Positions 21,106-29,561 are shown, numbered from the stretch's first letter. The stretch: 64,000 bases of DNA from Massilia sp. KIM (GCF_002007115.1 NZ_MVAD01000001.1:1426001-1490000), one strand, 5' to 3'. The notes: generated from the sequence alone by a model not told the origin. Translations and numbers: made by a program.

Positions 21106-21707
21106 CGCGCCTCCCCGGCCAGCGATTGTTGATGGGATTCCAGGCACTTGCGCAGCCGCTCCAGGCCGCGCCGCACCCAGGCTTTGGCGGTGCCCAGGGG
21201 CACCCGCAGGTGCTCGGCCAGCTCCGAGTGCGAGAGGCCGTTGTAGAAGGCCAGCGCGAGCGACTGGCGCTGGGTGGCGTCGAGCTGGGCCACACAGCGG
21301 TTCAGGGCGATCGCCTCGGTGGCGGCGTCGAACAGCTCATGCGGGTCGGCGTGTTCGGCGATGCCGTCCGGGCGGCTGATCTCGCCGTCGTCGTAGGAGT
21401 CGGTGTGCTCGGACTCGTTCTTGAACTTGCGCAGGTGGTCGAGGGCCTTGTTGCGCACCACGCTGATGAGCCAGGTCATGGGCGTGGACAGGGTCGATGC
21501 ATAACTGCCGGCCTGCTGCCAGACATTGATGAAGGCCTCCTGCAGGATCTCGTCGGCGGTGGAGCGCGAGCGCAGGTAGCGCAGGGCGACCCCGTACAGG
21601 TGGGCGCTGGTGAGCTGGTAGAGCTGCTTGAAGGCTTCGTGGTCCTCGTGGGCAACGCGAGCGAGCAGGTCGACCAGGCGCTGGTTCTCGGGTGTATGTG
21701 TGAGCAT
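21102..21707 (-). CDS. ECF RNA polymerase sigma factor (T6SS-linked)
   Basis: This 201-residue sigma factor has a region 2 around LYQLTSAHLYGVALRYL, ADEILQEAFINVWQQA and PMTWLISVVRN, and a region 4 HTH around HSELAEHLRVPLGTAKAWVRR. The start at 21707 was preferred to the longer frame because that frame would run across the predicted promoter at 21768-21797. An RskA-type anti-sigma gene is coupled to it. Self-activation is suggested by the element in front of it, which has the same words and spacing as the elements before tssA and before the possible effector gene. Control of the T6SS is inferred. Confidence 0.93.
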   Translation of the reverse strand: MLTHTPENQRLVDLLARVAHEDHEAFKQLYQLTSAHLYGVALRYLRSRSTADEILQEAFINVWQQAGSYASTLSTPMTWLISVVRNKALDHLRKFKNESEHTDSYDDGEISRPDGIAEHADPHELFDAATEAIALNRCVAQLDATQRQSLALAFYNGLSHSELAEHLRVPLGTAKAWVRRGLERLRKCLESHQQSLAGEAR

Positions 21708-21767
21708 GGGCTGGCTTAAGGGATAGGTTGGACTGGCGCGCCGTGCGCGCGACGATTGCTTGAGCCC

Positions 21768-21797
21768 AGATACGCCGAGGGGCCGCATCTGGATGCA
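21768..21797 (-). promoter_or_regulatory. ECF-type autoregulatory promoter of the sigma operon
   Basis: TGCATCC (21791-21797), 16 bases, then CGTATCT (21768-21774) on the minus strand. It has the spacing of the two T6SS elements and differs by one base in the upstream word and two in the downstream word. It ends about 60 bp before the sigma start codon. Autoregulation is the rule for many ECF operons. Confidence 0.62.
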
Positions 21798-21874
21798 GCC
21801 CGACGTGCTCCCGCGCCGGAAAACTTTATTTGAAAAATGGAAACGACTGTTATATGATTATTAGCGCAAGCTAT

Positions 21875-21904
21875 CGCATCCAAAACCCTGATAGTTTTGT
21901 ATAA
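21875..21904 (+). promoter_or_regulatory. Possible ECF-type promoter of the second sigma gene
   Basis: CGCATCC (21875-21881), 16 bases, then TGTATAA (21898-21904) on the plus strand, 38 bases before the first ATG of the divergent sigma gene. It matches the TGCRTCC-N16-CGTAW pattern imperfectly: one difference in the first word and a GTAT core in the second. Support is weaker than for the three minus-strand copies. Confidence 0.4.
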
Positions 21905-21942
21905 GCAGAAACGATTGGCCCTGCCCGGCAGTTTGTCGCACG

Positions 21943-22566
21943 ATGCCGGCCATGGATTTCACACTTGACCGACACGGCCGGCTTTCGGCCCTTATCACCG
22001 CAGCGGCCGCCGGCGACGAGCGCGCCTTCACCGAATTGCACCGGCTCACCCACAGCTACCTGCACCACGTCGCCCTGCGCCTGCTGCGCGTGCCCAGCGT
22101 GGCGGACGAAGTGCTGCAGGACGCCTATCTCAGCATCTGGCTGCATGCCGGCTCGTTCCGGCCGGGCGAAGGCAGTCCCATGACCTGGCTGATCGCCATC
22201 GTGCGCCACCGGGCGCTCAGCGTGCTGCGCAGCGCCCGCGAGGGGGACCTCGCATGGACCGGGGACGATGAGTTCGAACGCGCCGAGTGCGCGGCCGAGG
22301 ATGCCGGCGAGGCCGAGACCGCCGACCTGATCCAGTGCCTGCGACTGCGCGAGGCGATGGGCAAGCTCGATCCCGCGCATCGCAACAGCCTTGCGCTCGC
22401 GTTCGGACAGGAGATGACGCACATGGAGATGGCGCGGCACATGGCCGTGCCGCTGGGGACGGTGAAGAGCTGGGTGCGGCGCGGCCTGAGCCGGCTGCGC
22501 CATTACCTCGACCACCCGGTCGACGTCGCCCCCTTGCGCAAGGTGACGGCCGGCGCCGCCGTCTAG
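21943..22566 (+). CDS. Second ECF sigma factor, divergent paralog
   Basis: This 207-residue sigma factor is clearly a paralog of the one at 21102-21707. They share PMTWLI in region 2, QRQSLALAF-like and HRNSLALAF blocks, and VPLGTxKxWVRRGL in region 4. The two genes are divergent across about 235 bp. No anti-sigma gene follows; the next gene is an oppositely oriented LysR regulator. Two ATGs (21943 and 21952) are possible, and neither has a clear ribosome-binding site. Whether it uses the same promoters or is controlled by the neighbouring RskA protein cannot be told from sequence. Confidence 0.9.
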   Translation: MPAMDFTLDRHGRLSALITAAAAGDERAFTELHRLTHSYLHHVALRLLRVPSVADEVLQDAYLSIWLHAGSFRPGEGSPMTWLIAIVRHRALSVLRSAREGDLAWTGDDEFERAECAAEDAGEAETADLIQCLRLREAMGKLDPAHRNSLALAFGQEMTHMEMARHMAVPLGTVKSWVRRGLSRLRHYLDHPVDVAPLRKVTAGAAV

Positions 22567-22568
22567 GC

Positions 22569-22625
22569 CTGGCCGCCGAATCTGGCCGCCGAAACTCCCA
22601 CTAAAGCTGGCCGCTGAATGCGGCC
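22569..22625. repeat. Short repeats of TGGCCGCYGAA with a hairpin
   Basis: Just after the second sigma gene, CTGGCCGCCGAA occurs twice in a row, and a variant CTGGCCGCTGAA follows 14 bases later. The last copy forms a small palindrome, GGCCGC-TGAAT-GCGGCC (22609-22625). It lies between convergent genes, so a terminator role or a degraded repeat is possible. There is no T-run. Confidence 0.4.
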
Positions 22626-22638
22626 ATTCGCAAGCTGC

Positions 22639-23589
22639 TCAGGCGCCGTCGGCGCCCATGGCCTCGAGCAGCTGGCCGCGCAGCCAGCGCAGCCCGGGCT
22701 CGTCTTCGGCGCCCGGGTGCCAGGCCATGCACAGCTGGTAGGCCTGGAGCGGGAAGCCGAGCGCGCACGCCTCCACCCCGGATTCCGGCGCGGGCGCCAT
22801 GAAGGCGGGGACGGTGCAGACCAGGTCGCTGCCGGCGACGATCGCGCCGACGGCGCTGAAGTCGCGCACCGCGATCGCGACGCTGCGCGTTCGTCCCAGC
22901 CGGTACAGCTGTTCGTCCAGGAAGCCATGCAGGCTGCTGTCGCGCGCGACGTTGACGTGGTCGAGCGAACAATAGTCATCGAGCGTCGCCGGCCCGGCGC
23001 CGCGCGGATGCCCCTGGCGCTGGATCAGCACATAGGGCGAGGCCACCAGCTGGCTGGTGCTGAGCCCCGGCGGCAGCATGCAGGCGGCGCTCAGGCACAG
23101 GTCGACCTCGCCGCGTTCCAGCATGCCGCCGAGGCGCGCGTCGTCCGGCTCGGCGACGGTCAGGCGCAACTGGCGGTTGCCCAGGGCCTGCAGGCGCGCC
23201 GACAGCGCCGGGATGACGGCCGCCGCCGCCGTGTTGTTGGCGACGATGCCGAAGGTGCGCGCATCGGTGTCGGGGTCGAAGTCGTCGACGGCCGGCCGGA
23301 TCGCGGCGGTCAGCGCGCCGAGCGCGGGCTGCAGGCGGCGGTGGAGCTTGAGCGCGAAGGGCGACGGCGCCAGGCCACGACCATTCTCGGCCGGCACCAG
23401 CAAGGGATCGTCGAAGAGTACGCGCAGGCGCGACAGCTTGGCCGAGAGTGCAGGTTGGCTGACATGAAGACGGGCGGCCGCCCGCGTTACGTTACATTCT
23501 TGCAACAGGATGTCGAGCGCGATCAGCAAGGGCAGATCTGCGCCGCGAAGGCGGGTCGGTACGTCCTGTAGTGTCAATGGCTTGGTCAT
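22639..23589 (-). CDS. LysR-family transcriptional regulator
   Basis: This 316-residue protein has a winged HTH around residues 18-80 (NVTRAAARLHVSQPALSAKL, then LFDDPLLV) and a periplasmic-binding-like effector domain after residue 100. The start at 23589 (MTKPLTLQDVP) was chosen because the upstream part of the open frame has no LysR character. It faces the second sigma gene convergently. The next gene on its 5' side is the same-strand AhpD-like gene, more than 500 bp away, so no target is obvious. Confidence 0.88.
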   Translation of the reverse strand: MTKPLTLQDVPTRLRGADLPLLIALDILLQECNVTRAAARLHVSQPALSAKLSRLRVLFDDPLLVPAENGRGLAPSPFALKLHRRLQPALGALTAAIRPAVDDFDPDTDARTFGIVANNTAAAAVIPALSARLQALGNRQLRLTVAEPDDARLGGMLERGEVDLCLSAACMLPPGLSTSQLVASPYVLIQRQGHPRGAGPATLDDYCSLDHVNVARDSSLHGFLDEQLYRLGRTRSVAIAVRDFSAVGAIVAGSDLVCTVPAFMAPAPESGVEACALGFPLQAYQLCMAWHPGAEDEPGLRWLRGQLLEAMGADGA

Positions 23590-24103
23590 GATGGTCGAAT
23601 CCGTCGCGCTGCAAGCCGTCGCGGGCGGTGGACGGTGTGCTGCGGCGTCCACGCCGACTCCCTGCAGCGCGTTAGAGTGTAGAGTTGTTTGGAGCAGAGA
23701 AAAAGCGCAAATCGCCAATACGCTATTAACCTCAGGTTATGTACTCCCGGGCAAGGGAGTCACAAAACAGCTTCCTGAGATTGTCTCGACGACATCAGTA
23801 TAGGGAGTAGACACCCGGCGCCATATCGGTCGATTTACCGATGCGGTACACGGACCGTGGGCGATTTGCCTGATCCCGAACCGGAGATACGGAGAAATGC
23901 GCCTACCGGACGCAAGCGGCGCCGACAGCTAGATGGCGCTGAGGAGGGCCGCGACGGACAGCGCAGGCGCCCATGCGCAGGTGTTCCGGCCCGCCGATGT
24001 GCGGGCAGCTCGGAGAGGAAGCTCCGCGTTCCGCGATGACCTAGGGTAGCGCCGCGACGCGACCTGAGGTATGCCGACGGCGCGCGCAGCGCTGCGGCCG
24101 CGC
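23590..24103. other. Non-coding stretch, nothing recognised
   Basis: These 514 bp separate the LysR gene from the AhpD-like gene. A 60-codon frame at 23857-24039 has no ribosome-binding site and an arginine-rich composition typical of chance frames in GC-rich DNA. No tRNA, operator palindrome or mobile-element end was recognised. The part next to 23590 should hold the LysR promoter. Confidence 0.5.
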
Positions 24104-24430
24104 TCAGGGTCGCTGCGGACGGATCACGTCGTCAGCCCAGCTCAAGGCGCGCGACACGGTGGGATAACCGACGGTACACATGAGTAACAGGATCGCGTGC
24201 CGGATTTCCTCCGCAGTCGCGCCGGCTTCCAGCGCCCGGCGCACGTGGCTATGCGTCGATCCCTCCGAGCCGATCGCGATGGCCGCCGCCATCTTGATGA
24301 GATGCGCTTCCTTCGGCCCGACAGGCCCGGCCGCCGCCACAGCGCGTCCCAGCGTTTCCAGGGCAGCGAACACTTCGGTATGCTCCGCGCGTTCGGTCAA
24401 ATAGTGCTGGGGAATCTGCTCATACGACAT
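24104..24430 (-). CDS. Carboxymuconolactone decarboxylase/AhpD-like protein without the CxxC pair
   Basis: This 108-residue protein has the all-helical CMD fold pattern: a KEAHLIKMAAAIAIG helix, then HSHVRRALEAGATAEEIRHAI. In AhpD-type members the motif before that His is CxxC. Here the corresponding bases encode SEGS, so no peroxidase-linked disulfide is possible; the single Cys lies later, in LLMCTVGYP. The ATG at 24430 has a GGAG site upstream and replaces a longer frame start. It is divergent from the exported hydrolase gene across 219 bp. Confidence 0.85.
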   Translation of the reverse strand: MSYEQIPQHYLTERAEHTEVFAALETLGRAVAAAGPVGPKEAHLIKMAAAIAIGSEGSTHSHVRRALEAGATAEEIRHAILLLMCTVGYPTVSRALSWADDVIRPQRP

Positions 24431-24649
24431 TTTCAGCTCCTGTGTGGGCCCCAGCCCAGTATAGGACACGCTGACGATCGGTCAATCTGCCATGGGCCGC
24501 AGTTCTGCAGTCGCAAACTGCGCCTTTGCGCGTTCCGGCTTTCATTCTCCAGGAATAGACTCGCTTCACATCCGGCGTGGACCGGCTGTGCCAGAAGCGC
24601 CGAAATCATCGCGCACTATTTGTCAACGCACTAATGATTTGGAGTACAT

Positions 24650-25438
24650 ATGAACCGTCTTGCTACCACCCTCGTCGCCGCCGCGCTCCTGAGCATCGCG
24701 GCCGCCCCCCTCGCTACCGCCGCCGAGGCCGGCGCCAAGCCCACCATCGTCCTCGTGCACGGCGCATTCGCCGATTCTTCCGGCTGGGACGGCGTTGCCG
24801 CCAATCTCACGAAAGACGGCTATCGCGTGGTCGCCGCCTACAACCCGCTGCGCGGCGTGAAGAACGACGCGGAGGCTGTTGCCAGCGTCCTGAGATCGAT
24901 TCCGGGTTCCGTGGTGCTGGTCGGCCATTCGTACGGGGGCGCCGTCATCACGACCGCCGCCCTCGGCAACGAAAACGTCAAAAGCCTCGTCTATGTGGGC
25001 GGCTTCGCGCCCGACGCCGGCGAGAACGTGCTCGAACTGACCACCCGCTTCCCGGGCAGCACCCTGCCGGCGGCGCTGGCCGCCCCGGCGCAGCTGGCGG
25101 ACGGCACGAAGGACTTCTACATCGACCAGGACAAGTTCCACCAGCAGTTTGCCGCCGACCTCACGCCAGCGAAGGCGCGCCTGATGGCGATCGGCCAGCG
25201 CCCGATCGCGGAAGCGGCGCTGAAGGAAGCGACGGCGGCGGCGGCTTGGAAACAACTGCCCTCCTACTTCATCTACGGCAGCGCGGACAAGAATATTCCG
25301 CCGGCCTCGCTGTCCTTCATGGCGGAACGGGCCCAATCACGTCGCACCGTGGTGATCAAGGGCGCCTCGCACGTCGTGATGAGCTCGCACCCGACAGCGG
25401 TCGCACAACTGATCAGGCAAGCCGCGCAGGCAAAGTGA
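24650..25438 (+). CDS. Exported alpha/beta-hydrolase
   Basis: This 262-residue protein has a clear signal peptide (residues 1-25, ending ATAAEA). A short alpha/beta-hydrolase fold follows: VLVHGAFADSSGW for the oxyanion region, GHSYGG with nucleophile S94, YGSADKNIPP for the acid and GASHVV for the catalytic His. It resembles EstC-like periplasmic hydrolases of unknown substrate that are common in proteobacteria. GGAG stands just before the ATG. Its end overlaps the convergent LysR gene by 26 bp. Confidence 0.88.
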   Translation: MNRLATTLVAAALLSIAAAPLATAAEAGAKPTIVLVHGAFADSSGWDGVAANLTKDGYRVVAAYNPLRGVKNDAEAVASVLRSIPGSVVLVGHSYGGAVITTAALGNENVKSLVYVGGFAPDAGENVLELTTRFPGSTLPAALAAPAQLADGTKDFYIDQDKFHQQFAADLTPAKARLMAIGQRPIAEAALKEATAAAAWKQLPSYFIYGSADKNIPPASLSFMAERAQSRRTVVIKGASHVVMSSHPTAVAQLIRQAAQAK

Positions 25439-26324
25439 CGTCGCTCCCCTCGAGCCGGTCGCGGCTGCGTACGCATGCCTCGACCAGCCAGTCGGTGACC
25501 GCACGGTTGCGCACGCTCGTCACCGCGTCCCGGTGACTTAGCAGCCATAGCTCGCGCCTGACCTCGACCTGGGGAGACAGGCGAACCAGGCCCGGTGTCC
25601 CCTCGACCAAGCAGGGCAGCAAGGCCAGGCCAGCGCCCGCGCGGCAGGCCTGGATCATCGTACTCAAGCTGTCCAGCCGCAGCGGCGAACGCGCGGCGGG
25701 CACGCGTTGCGCAATCCACTCCATCTCGGGAAGATGGCGCAGACCCTCGTGATAACTGAGCCAGGGCAAGCTGGCCCAGTCATCAGGAACGGCTCCGCCC
25801 AGCCCTTCCCCGCCGAATACCGACCATCCGATATCCGCGAGCTTGCGCATGGCAGCCGCCGCGTCGTTTTCCGGTCGGCCGAGCCTGAGGGCGAAATCGG
25901 CCTCGCCACGGGTGAAGGAGGTATTCCGGTTCTCGCCCGCCAGCACCAGGTCGAGCGCAGGATGGCGTGCAATCAGATCGGGAACGCGCTCGAGGAGCCA
26001 ATGGTCGAACAGGAAGTCGATCGCACTGACGCGCACCGGACCGCTCACACTGCCGGACAATCTCTTCGTCGAACGCAGCATCGCGGTAACGTGCCGGGCG
26101 GCGAGTTCAGCATGAGCCAGGAAGGCGCTCCCGGCCGCGGTTGGCCGTATCCCCATATGGTCACGTACGAACAGCCGCGTGCCGACGCGACGCTCGGCCG
26201 CATTCAGCCGGCGACTCACCGTCGTTGCCGCTACACCAAGACGCTCCGCTGCCGCGTTGACGCTTCCCGCTTCGAACAGCGCCAGGATGTAGGGGATATC
26301 GCCCCAGTCGAGGTCTTCTTGCAT
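25413..26324 (-). CDS. LysR-family transcriptional regulator
   Basis: This 303-residue regulator starts MQEDLDWGDIPYILAL, with the HTH in SVNAAAERLGVAATTVSRRL and a LysR effector domain after about residue 90. GGAG lies seven bases before the ATG at 26324; the frame upstream of that has no family similarity. It is convergent with the exported hydrolase, and its 5' side faces the SDR gene across a 572-bp gap. LysR genes often act on a divergent neighbour, which would be the SDR/redoxin pair at 26897-28048. Confidence 0.88.
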   Translation of the reverse strand: MQEDLDWGDIPYILALFEAGSVNAAAERLGVAATTVSRRLNAAERRVGTRLFVRDHMGIRPTAAGSAFLAHAELAARHVTAMLRSTKRLSGSVSGPVRVSAIDFLFDHWLLERVPDLIARHPALDLVLAGENRNTSFTRGEADFALRLGRPENDAAAAMRKLADIGWSVFGGEGLGGAVPDDWASLPWLSYHEGLRHLPEMEWIAQRVPAARSPLRLDSLSTMIQACRAGAGLALLPCLVEGTPGLVRLSPQVEVRRELWLLSHRDAVTSVRNRAVTDWLVEACVRSRDRLEGSDVTLPARLA

Positions 26325-26896
26325 GAGCTGCTCCAGATCAGGGTGTCGTTGGACTGCCCGCGTGGCCTTGCCGTCCAGTGAATAATGCTCCTTGTTTGTC
26401 GAAGCGATTGTAGGAAGCGGCGTCCTCAGAAAAAACAGCGCGGAGGGCAATTGACTCTTTCACTGGGCAGTGCCAATCGCCGGTGCATCGAATCAGCCGC
26501 TCGCCCATGAAAGGCCTTCATGCGGAGCTGCCGCCACCGACGCTTCCCTGGCAGCCCGCCGCATTCGAGCACGAATTGAGCGACGCCCCGCCATTCGGCG
26601 CAGTCCCGCGCGCCGGTTCCCCGCCGAACCCTCCGCAGGGCGCCGTCGTCCGACGCCGCCCGATCGCTGTCCAAGCCGCACGCGCCGGGGCCGGCGCTAT
26701 GGAGTCGGGGCCACATTCCGGTCGTCACAGACCACCCGAGGCGCAGGCCTACGGACTACAAGGGGGCATGCCCGATACGCGGACCGGGCTCGCTTCACGG
26801 GTACATGCATTCTTGCAGGAAGGTTCTGCACTCCGCTCACTGGGCAGCGTGCGGCGCCGTGCTTAGGATGGCGGTTTTCGAAGCACAAGGAACACC
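26325..26896. other. Non-coding stretch between LysR and SDR genes
   Basis: These 572 bp hold the divergent promoters of the LysR and SDR genes. Plus-strand frames of 127 and 185 codons here lack a ribosome-binding site and overlap each other, and neither resembles a protein family. AAGGA stands just before the SDR ATG. No palindromic operator was clear to me. Confidence 0.5.
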
Positions 26897-27598
26897 ATGA
26901 ACGACATCGTGATTATCGGCGGGACCCGCGGCATCGGGCGCGAATTGGCGCTGGCCTGCGCACGGAGGGGCGACGCGGTGGTGATCGCCGGCCGCGACCC
27001 TGCACGCGCGGCCGACGCCGCGCATGACATCCTTCGCGAAGCAGGACACGGGTCGGTGCGCGGCATAGCGGCGGACCTCGGCCAGCCGGCGCTGCTTCCC
27101 GCTGCCCTGTCCGGCATCCAAGGCGTGCGGCATCTCGTGATCGCCGGGGTGGAGCGCGACCATCAATCACTCGCCGGCTACGATGTCGAACGCGCCCTCA
27201 AGCTTGCCACGGTCAAGATGGTGGGCTACGCCGCGGCCGTGGCTGCACTGCGCGGACGTTTCGCGCCCGGCGCATCGGTCCTGCTGTTCGGGGGAATTTC
27301 GAAAGACCGCCCCTACCCCGGTTCGACGACCATCACGTCGGTGAACACCGGGATCGACGGACTGGTGAGGACCATGGCCCAGGAACTCAGCCCGCATCGC
27401 TGCAACGCCATTCATCCCGGCGTCGTCGCGGACAGTCCATTTTGCGCGGGTAACGAAGCCGTCCTCTCCATGGGCCGCAGCATGACACTCGCGGGCGAGT
27501 TGCCGCGCATGCGCGATATCGTGGAGGGCTGCCTGTTCCTGATGAACTGCCAGGCCGCGAACGCTGTCAGCCTGAGTCTTGACGGCGGCAGGCGCTGA
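26897..27598 (+). CDS. SDR-like Rossmann protein lacking the catalytic Tyr/Lys
   Basis: This 233-residue protein has the SDR nucleotide-binding motif GGTRGIG at residues 8-14, an early AGRDP basic patch suited to NADP, and a C-terminal IHPGVV segment. The active-site YxxxK motif should follow the FGGIS strand, but the sequence there reads STTITSVNTGIDGL with no Tyr or Lys. Oxidoreductase activity is therefore doubtful; a sensor or structural role like NmrA-type proteins is possible. It is followed after 3 bp by the redoxin-like gene. Confidence 0.85.
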   Translation: MNDIVIIGGTRGIGRELALACARRGDAVVIAGRDPARAADAAHDILREAGHGSVRGIAADLGQPALLPAALSGIQGVRHLVIAGVERDHQSLAGYDVERALKLATVKMVGYAAAVAALRGRFAPGASVLLFGGISKDRPYPGSTTITSVNTGIDGLVRTMAQELSPHRCNAIHPGVVADSPFCAGNEAVLSMGRSMTLAGELPRMRDIVEGCLFLMNCQAANAVSLSLDGGRR

Positions 27599-27601
27599 AC
27601 G

Positions 27602-28048
27602 ATGCCCACGCCTGCGGTCGATCTACGGGAACTTGGATGGCACGAGGCTGCGGGTCCCTTGTCGTTCGATGGGCTGCGCGGGCGCGTGTTCGTCGTGGTC
27701 GAACTGAACCTCGGATCGAGCCTGTGCCTGCGACACAGCCTGCCACAGGCGCGCGCGATGCGACGCGCTTTCCCGGAAAGCAGTGTCGGCGTGCTGGGCC
27801 TGGTTTCGGCCGGGCTCGAGGGGATTCCGGAGGAGGAGCACAGGCGGCTAGGGCGTTGCGCCGGCATCGACTTCCCCTTCGCTGTCCTGCCCGGCCCCGC
27901 TCCGACCTCGGACCCAGGCTGCGTGATGCTGTTCGGACCTTGCGGTCGCATTGCCGCAAGCTACGCGGGTCCCGTCAGCGACAGTGAACTGGGGCGCGCC
28001 ATCGGGCGCCTGCTGGCCGAGCCAGCGCTGCCGCCTACTGCTTGTTAG
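27602..28048 (+). CDS. Thioredoxin-fold (redoxin-like) protein with incomplete active site
   Basis: This 148-residue protein fits a redoxin/TlpA-like pattern: LSFDGLRGRVFVVVELN, then an active-site loop, then a helix and PESSVGVLGLVS. Where CxxC would stand, the loop reads SSLC, so only the second cysteine is kept. The end, VMLFGPCGRIAASYAG, resembles the usual strand and beta-turn after the cis-Pro region. It starts 3 bp after the SDR stop and overlaps the convergent Rrf2 gene by 14 bp. The function is unknown. Confidence 0.6.
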   Translation: MPTPAVDLRELGWHEAAGPLSFDGLRGRVFVVVELNLGSSLCLRHSLPQARAMRRAFPESSVGVLGLVSAGLEGIPEEEHRRLGRCAGIDFPFAVLPGPAPTSDPGCVMLFGPCGRIAASYAGPVSDSELGRAIGRLLAEPALPPTAC

Positions 28049-28445
28049 GCAGAAAAGCCGAGAGCTTCATCTCGCCGAATTGGCGCAGCAGATTGCCGGC
28101 GGCCGAGGCCAGCGCCAGGTCGAGCGCCCCGGTGATCGCGCCCTCGATGCGGCAGCCGGGATGGTCCACCGTGGTGCCGATCGCGAACAGCACCGGTTCT
28201 TCCAGCGCCTGGTAGACGTCCAGCACGGTGATCTCGTCCGGATCGGCGACCAGGGTCCAGCCGCCGTTGCGGCCACCGGTCGAGCTCACGTAACCGGCCT
28301 CGCGCAGGCCCGCCATCATCCGGCGCACCAACACCGGGTTGGTATCGAGCATGAGGGCCAGGTCTTCCGAACTGGCGGCCTTCTCGCGACCGTGGATATG
28401 GATCAGGACATGCAGCATTCGCGACAGGCGGAAGTCGGCTCGCAT
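28035..28445 (-). CDS. Rrf2-family transcriptional regulator
   Basis: This 136-residue protein opens with FRLSRMLHVLIHIHGRE. The winged HTH (SSEDLALMLDTNPVLVRRMMAGLREAGYV) and the wing SSTGGRNGGW are typical of Rrf2 proteins. Fe-S members carry three cysteines after the wing; here only one is present, in DHPGCRIEG, so it is more like YwnA/CymR-type members. Convergent with the redoxin gene, it may respond to redox or small electrophiles; that is inference. Confidence 0.88.
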   Translation of the reverse strand: MRADFRLSRMLHVLIHIHGREKAASSEDLALMLDTNPVLVRRMMAGLREAGYVSSTGGRNGGWTLVADPDEITVLDVYQALEEPVLFAIGTTVDHPGCRIEGAITGALDLALASAAGNLLRQFGEMKLSAFLPNKQ

Positions 28446-28615
28446 CGGGTGGCTCCAGGAATATTCTGTAACCTCAGGGGTTGCGCAATCCCGCCGAGGT
28501 CATACTGTAACGATTGAAGTATCGGAATTTACCACCGATACCTTGCCCGAACAACACCTCGCCTTTCCGCCACTCCACAAGTTGCGCGAAACACCGGGTT
28601 GCGCCACTCCAGGAC

Positions 28616-29542
28616 TTACGGTATCCGACGCCCGGCCTGCGGCGCATAGGGCGCCAGCAGCTCGACCACCCAGTCGATGAAGACCCGCAGCTTCTTGCTC
28701 ACGCGCCGGTTGGCCGGCCAGGCCACGTAGAGCGGCATCGGGGCGATCTCCCAGTCGGCGAACAGGCGCACCAGCTCTCCCTTCTCCTCGTGGCGCTGGG
28801 CCATGTAGTCCGGCAGCCAGAGCACGCCCAGGCCGGCAAGACCGGCCGCCAGATAAGCGTTGCCGTCGTCGATCGCGAGCAGGTGCCTGCCTTCCAGCCT
28901 GACCTGCTCCGCGCCGCGCCGCAGGTGGTAGGCGAAGCCCTGGCCGGCGCGTGAGCCGCGAAAACAGACGATGCGGTGGCGCGCGTCGGCCAGTTCGCCC
29001 GGGTGCGCCGGGACGCCGTGGACCGCGAGATAGGACGGGGCCGCATACACGCGCAGCGGCAGGTCCGCCACGTGGCGCGCCTGCAGCCATTGTTCGCTCA
29101 TCTGGCCACCGCGCACCACGCAATCGACCTTGTCCTCGATCAGGTCGACGATGCGGTCGCTGGCGCCCATGTCGAGCTGGATGTCGGGATAGCGCGCATA
29201 AAAGCCGGGCAAGGCCGGCACCAGCAGTATGGACGCGAGCGGACTGGGCACGTCCACGCGCAATTGTCCGGACGGCGAAGCGGCCGCATTCGGCAGGCCG
29301 GATTCGAGTTCCTCGAGTTCGCCCAGCAGGCGCGCGGCGCGCTCGTAGTACACCGCGCCGTCCTCGGTCACGTTGACCTTGCGGGTGGTCCGGTGCAGCA
29401 GCTTCACGCGCAGACCGGCCTCGAGGCGCTGCACCAGCTGGGTGACGCTGGTCCTGCTCATATGCAGGGTCTGTGCGGCCTTGGTGAAGCTCCCGGCCTC
29501 CACCACCCTGACGAACACCCGCATCGCGTCGAACTTGTCCAT
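28616..29542 (-). CDS. LysR-family transcriptional regulator
   Basis: This 308-residue regulator starts MDKFDAMRVFVRVVEAGSF, the usual opening of the CrgA/DsdC-like LysR group, with HTH residues SFTKAAQTLHMSRTSVTQLV. The effector domain begins near residue 90 with SGQLRVDVPSPLAS. The ATG at 29542 replaces an upstream start without family similarity. It is divergent from the RidA-like gene across 130 bp and may control it. Confidence 0.9.
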   Translation of the reverse strand: MDKFDAMRVFVRVVEAGSFTKAAQTLHMSRTSVTQLVQRLEAGLRVKLLHRTTRKVNVTEDGAVYYERAARLLGELEELESGLPNAAASPSGQLRVDVPSPLASILLVPALPGFYARYPDIQLDMGASDRIVDLIEDKVDCVVRGGQMSEQWLQARHVADLPLRVYAAPSYLAVHGVPAHPGELADARHRIVCFRGSRAGQGFAYHLRRGAEQVRLEGRHLLAIDDGNAYLAAGLAGLGVLWLPDYMAQRHEEKGELVRLFADWEIAPMPLYVAWPANRRVSKKLRVFIDWVVELLAPYAPQAGRRIP

Positions 29543-29561
29543 GCCCCGCCTTTCACCATGA

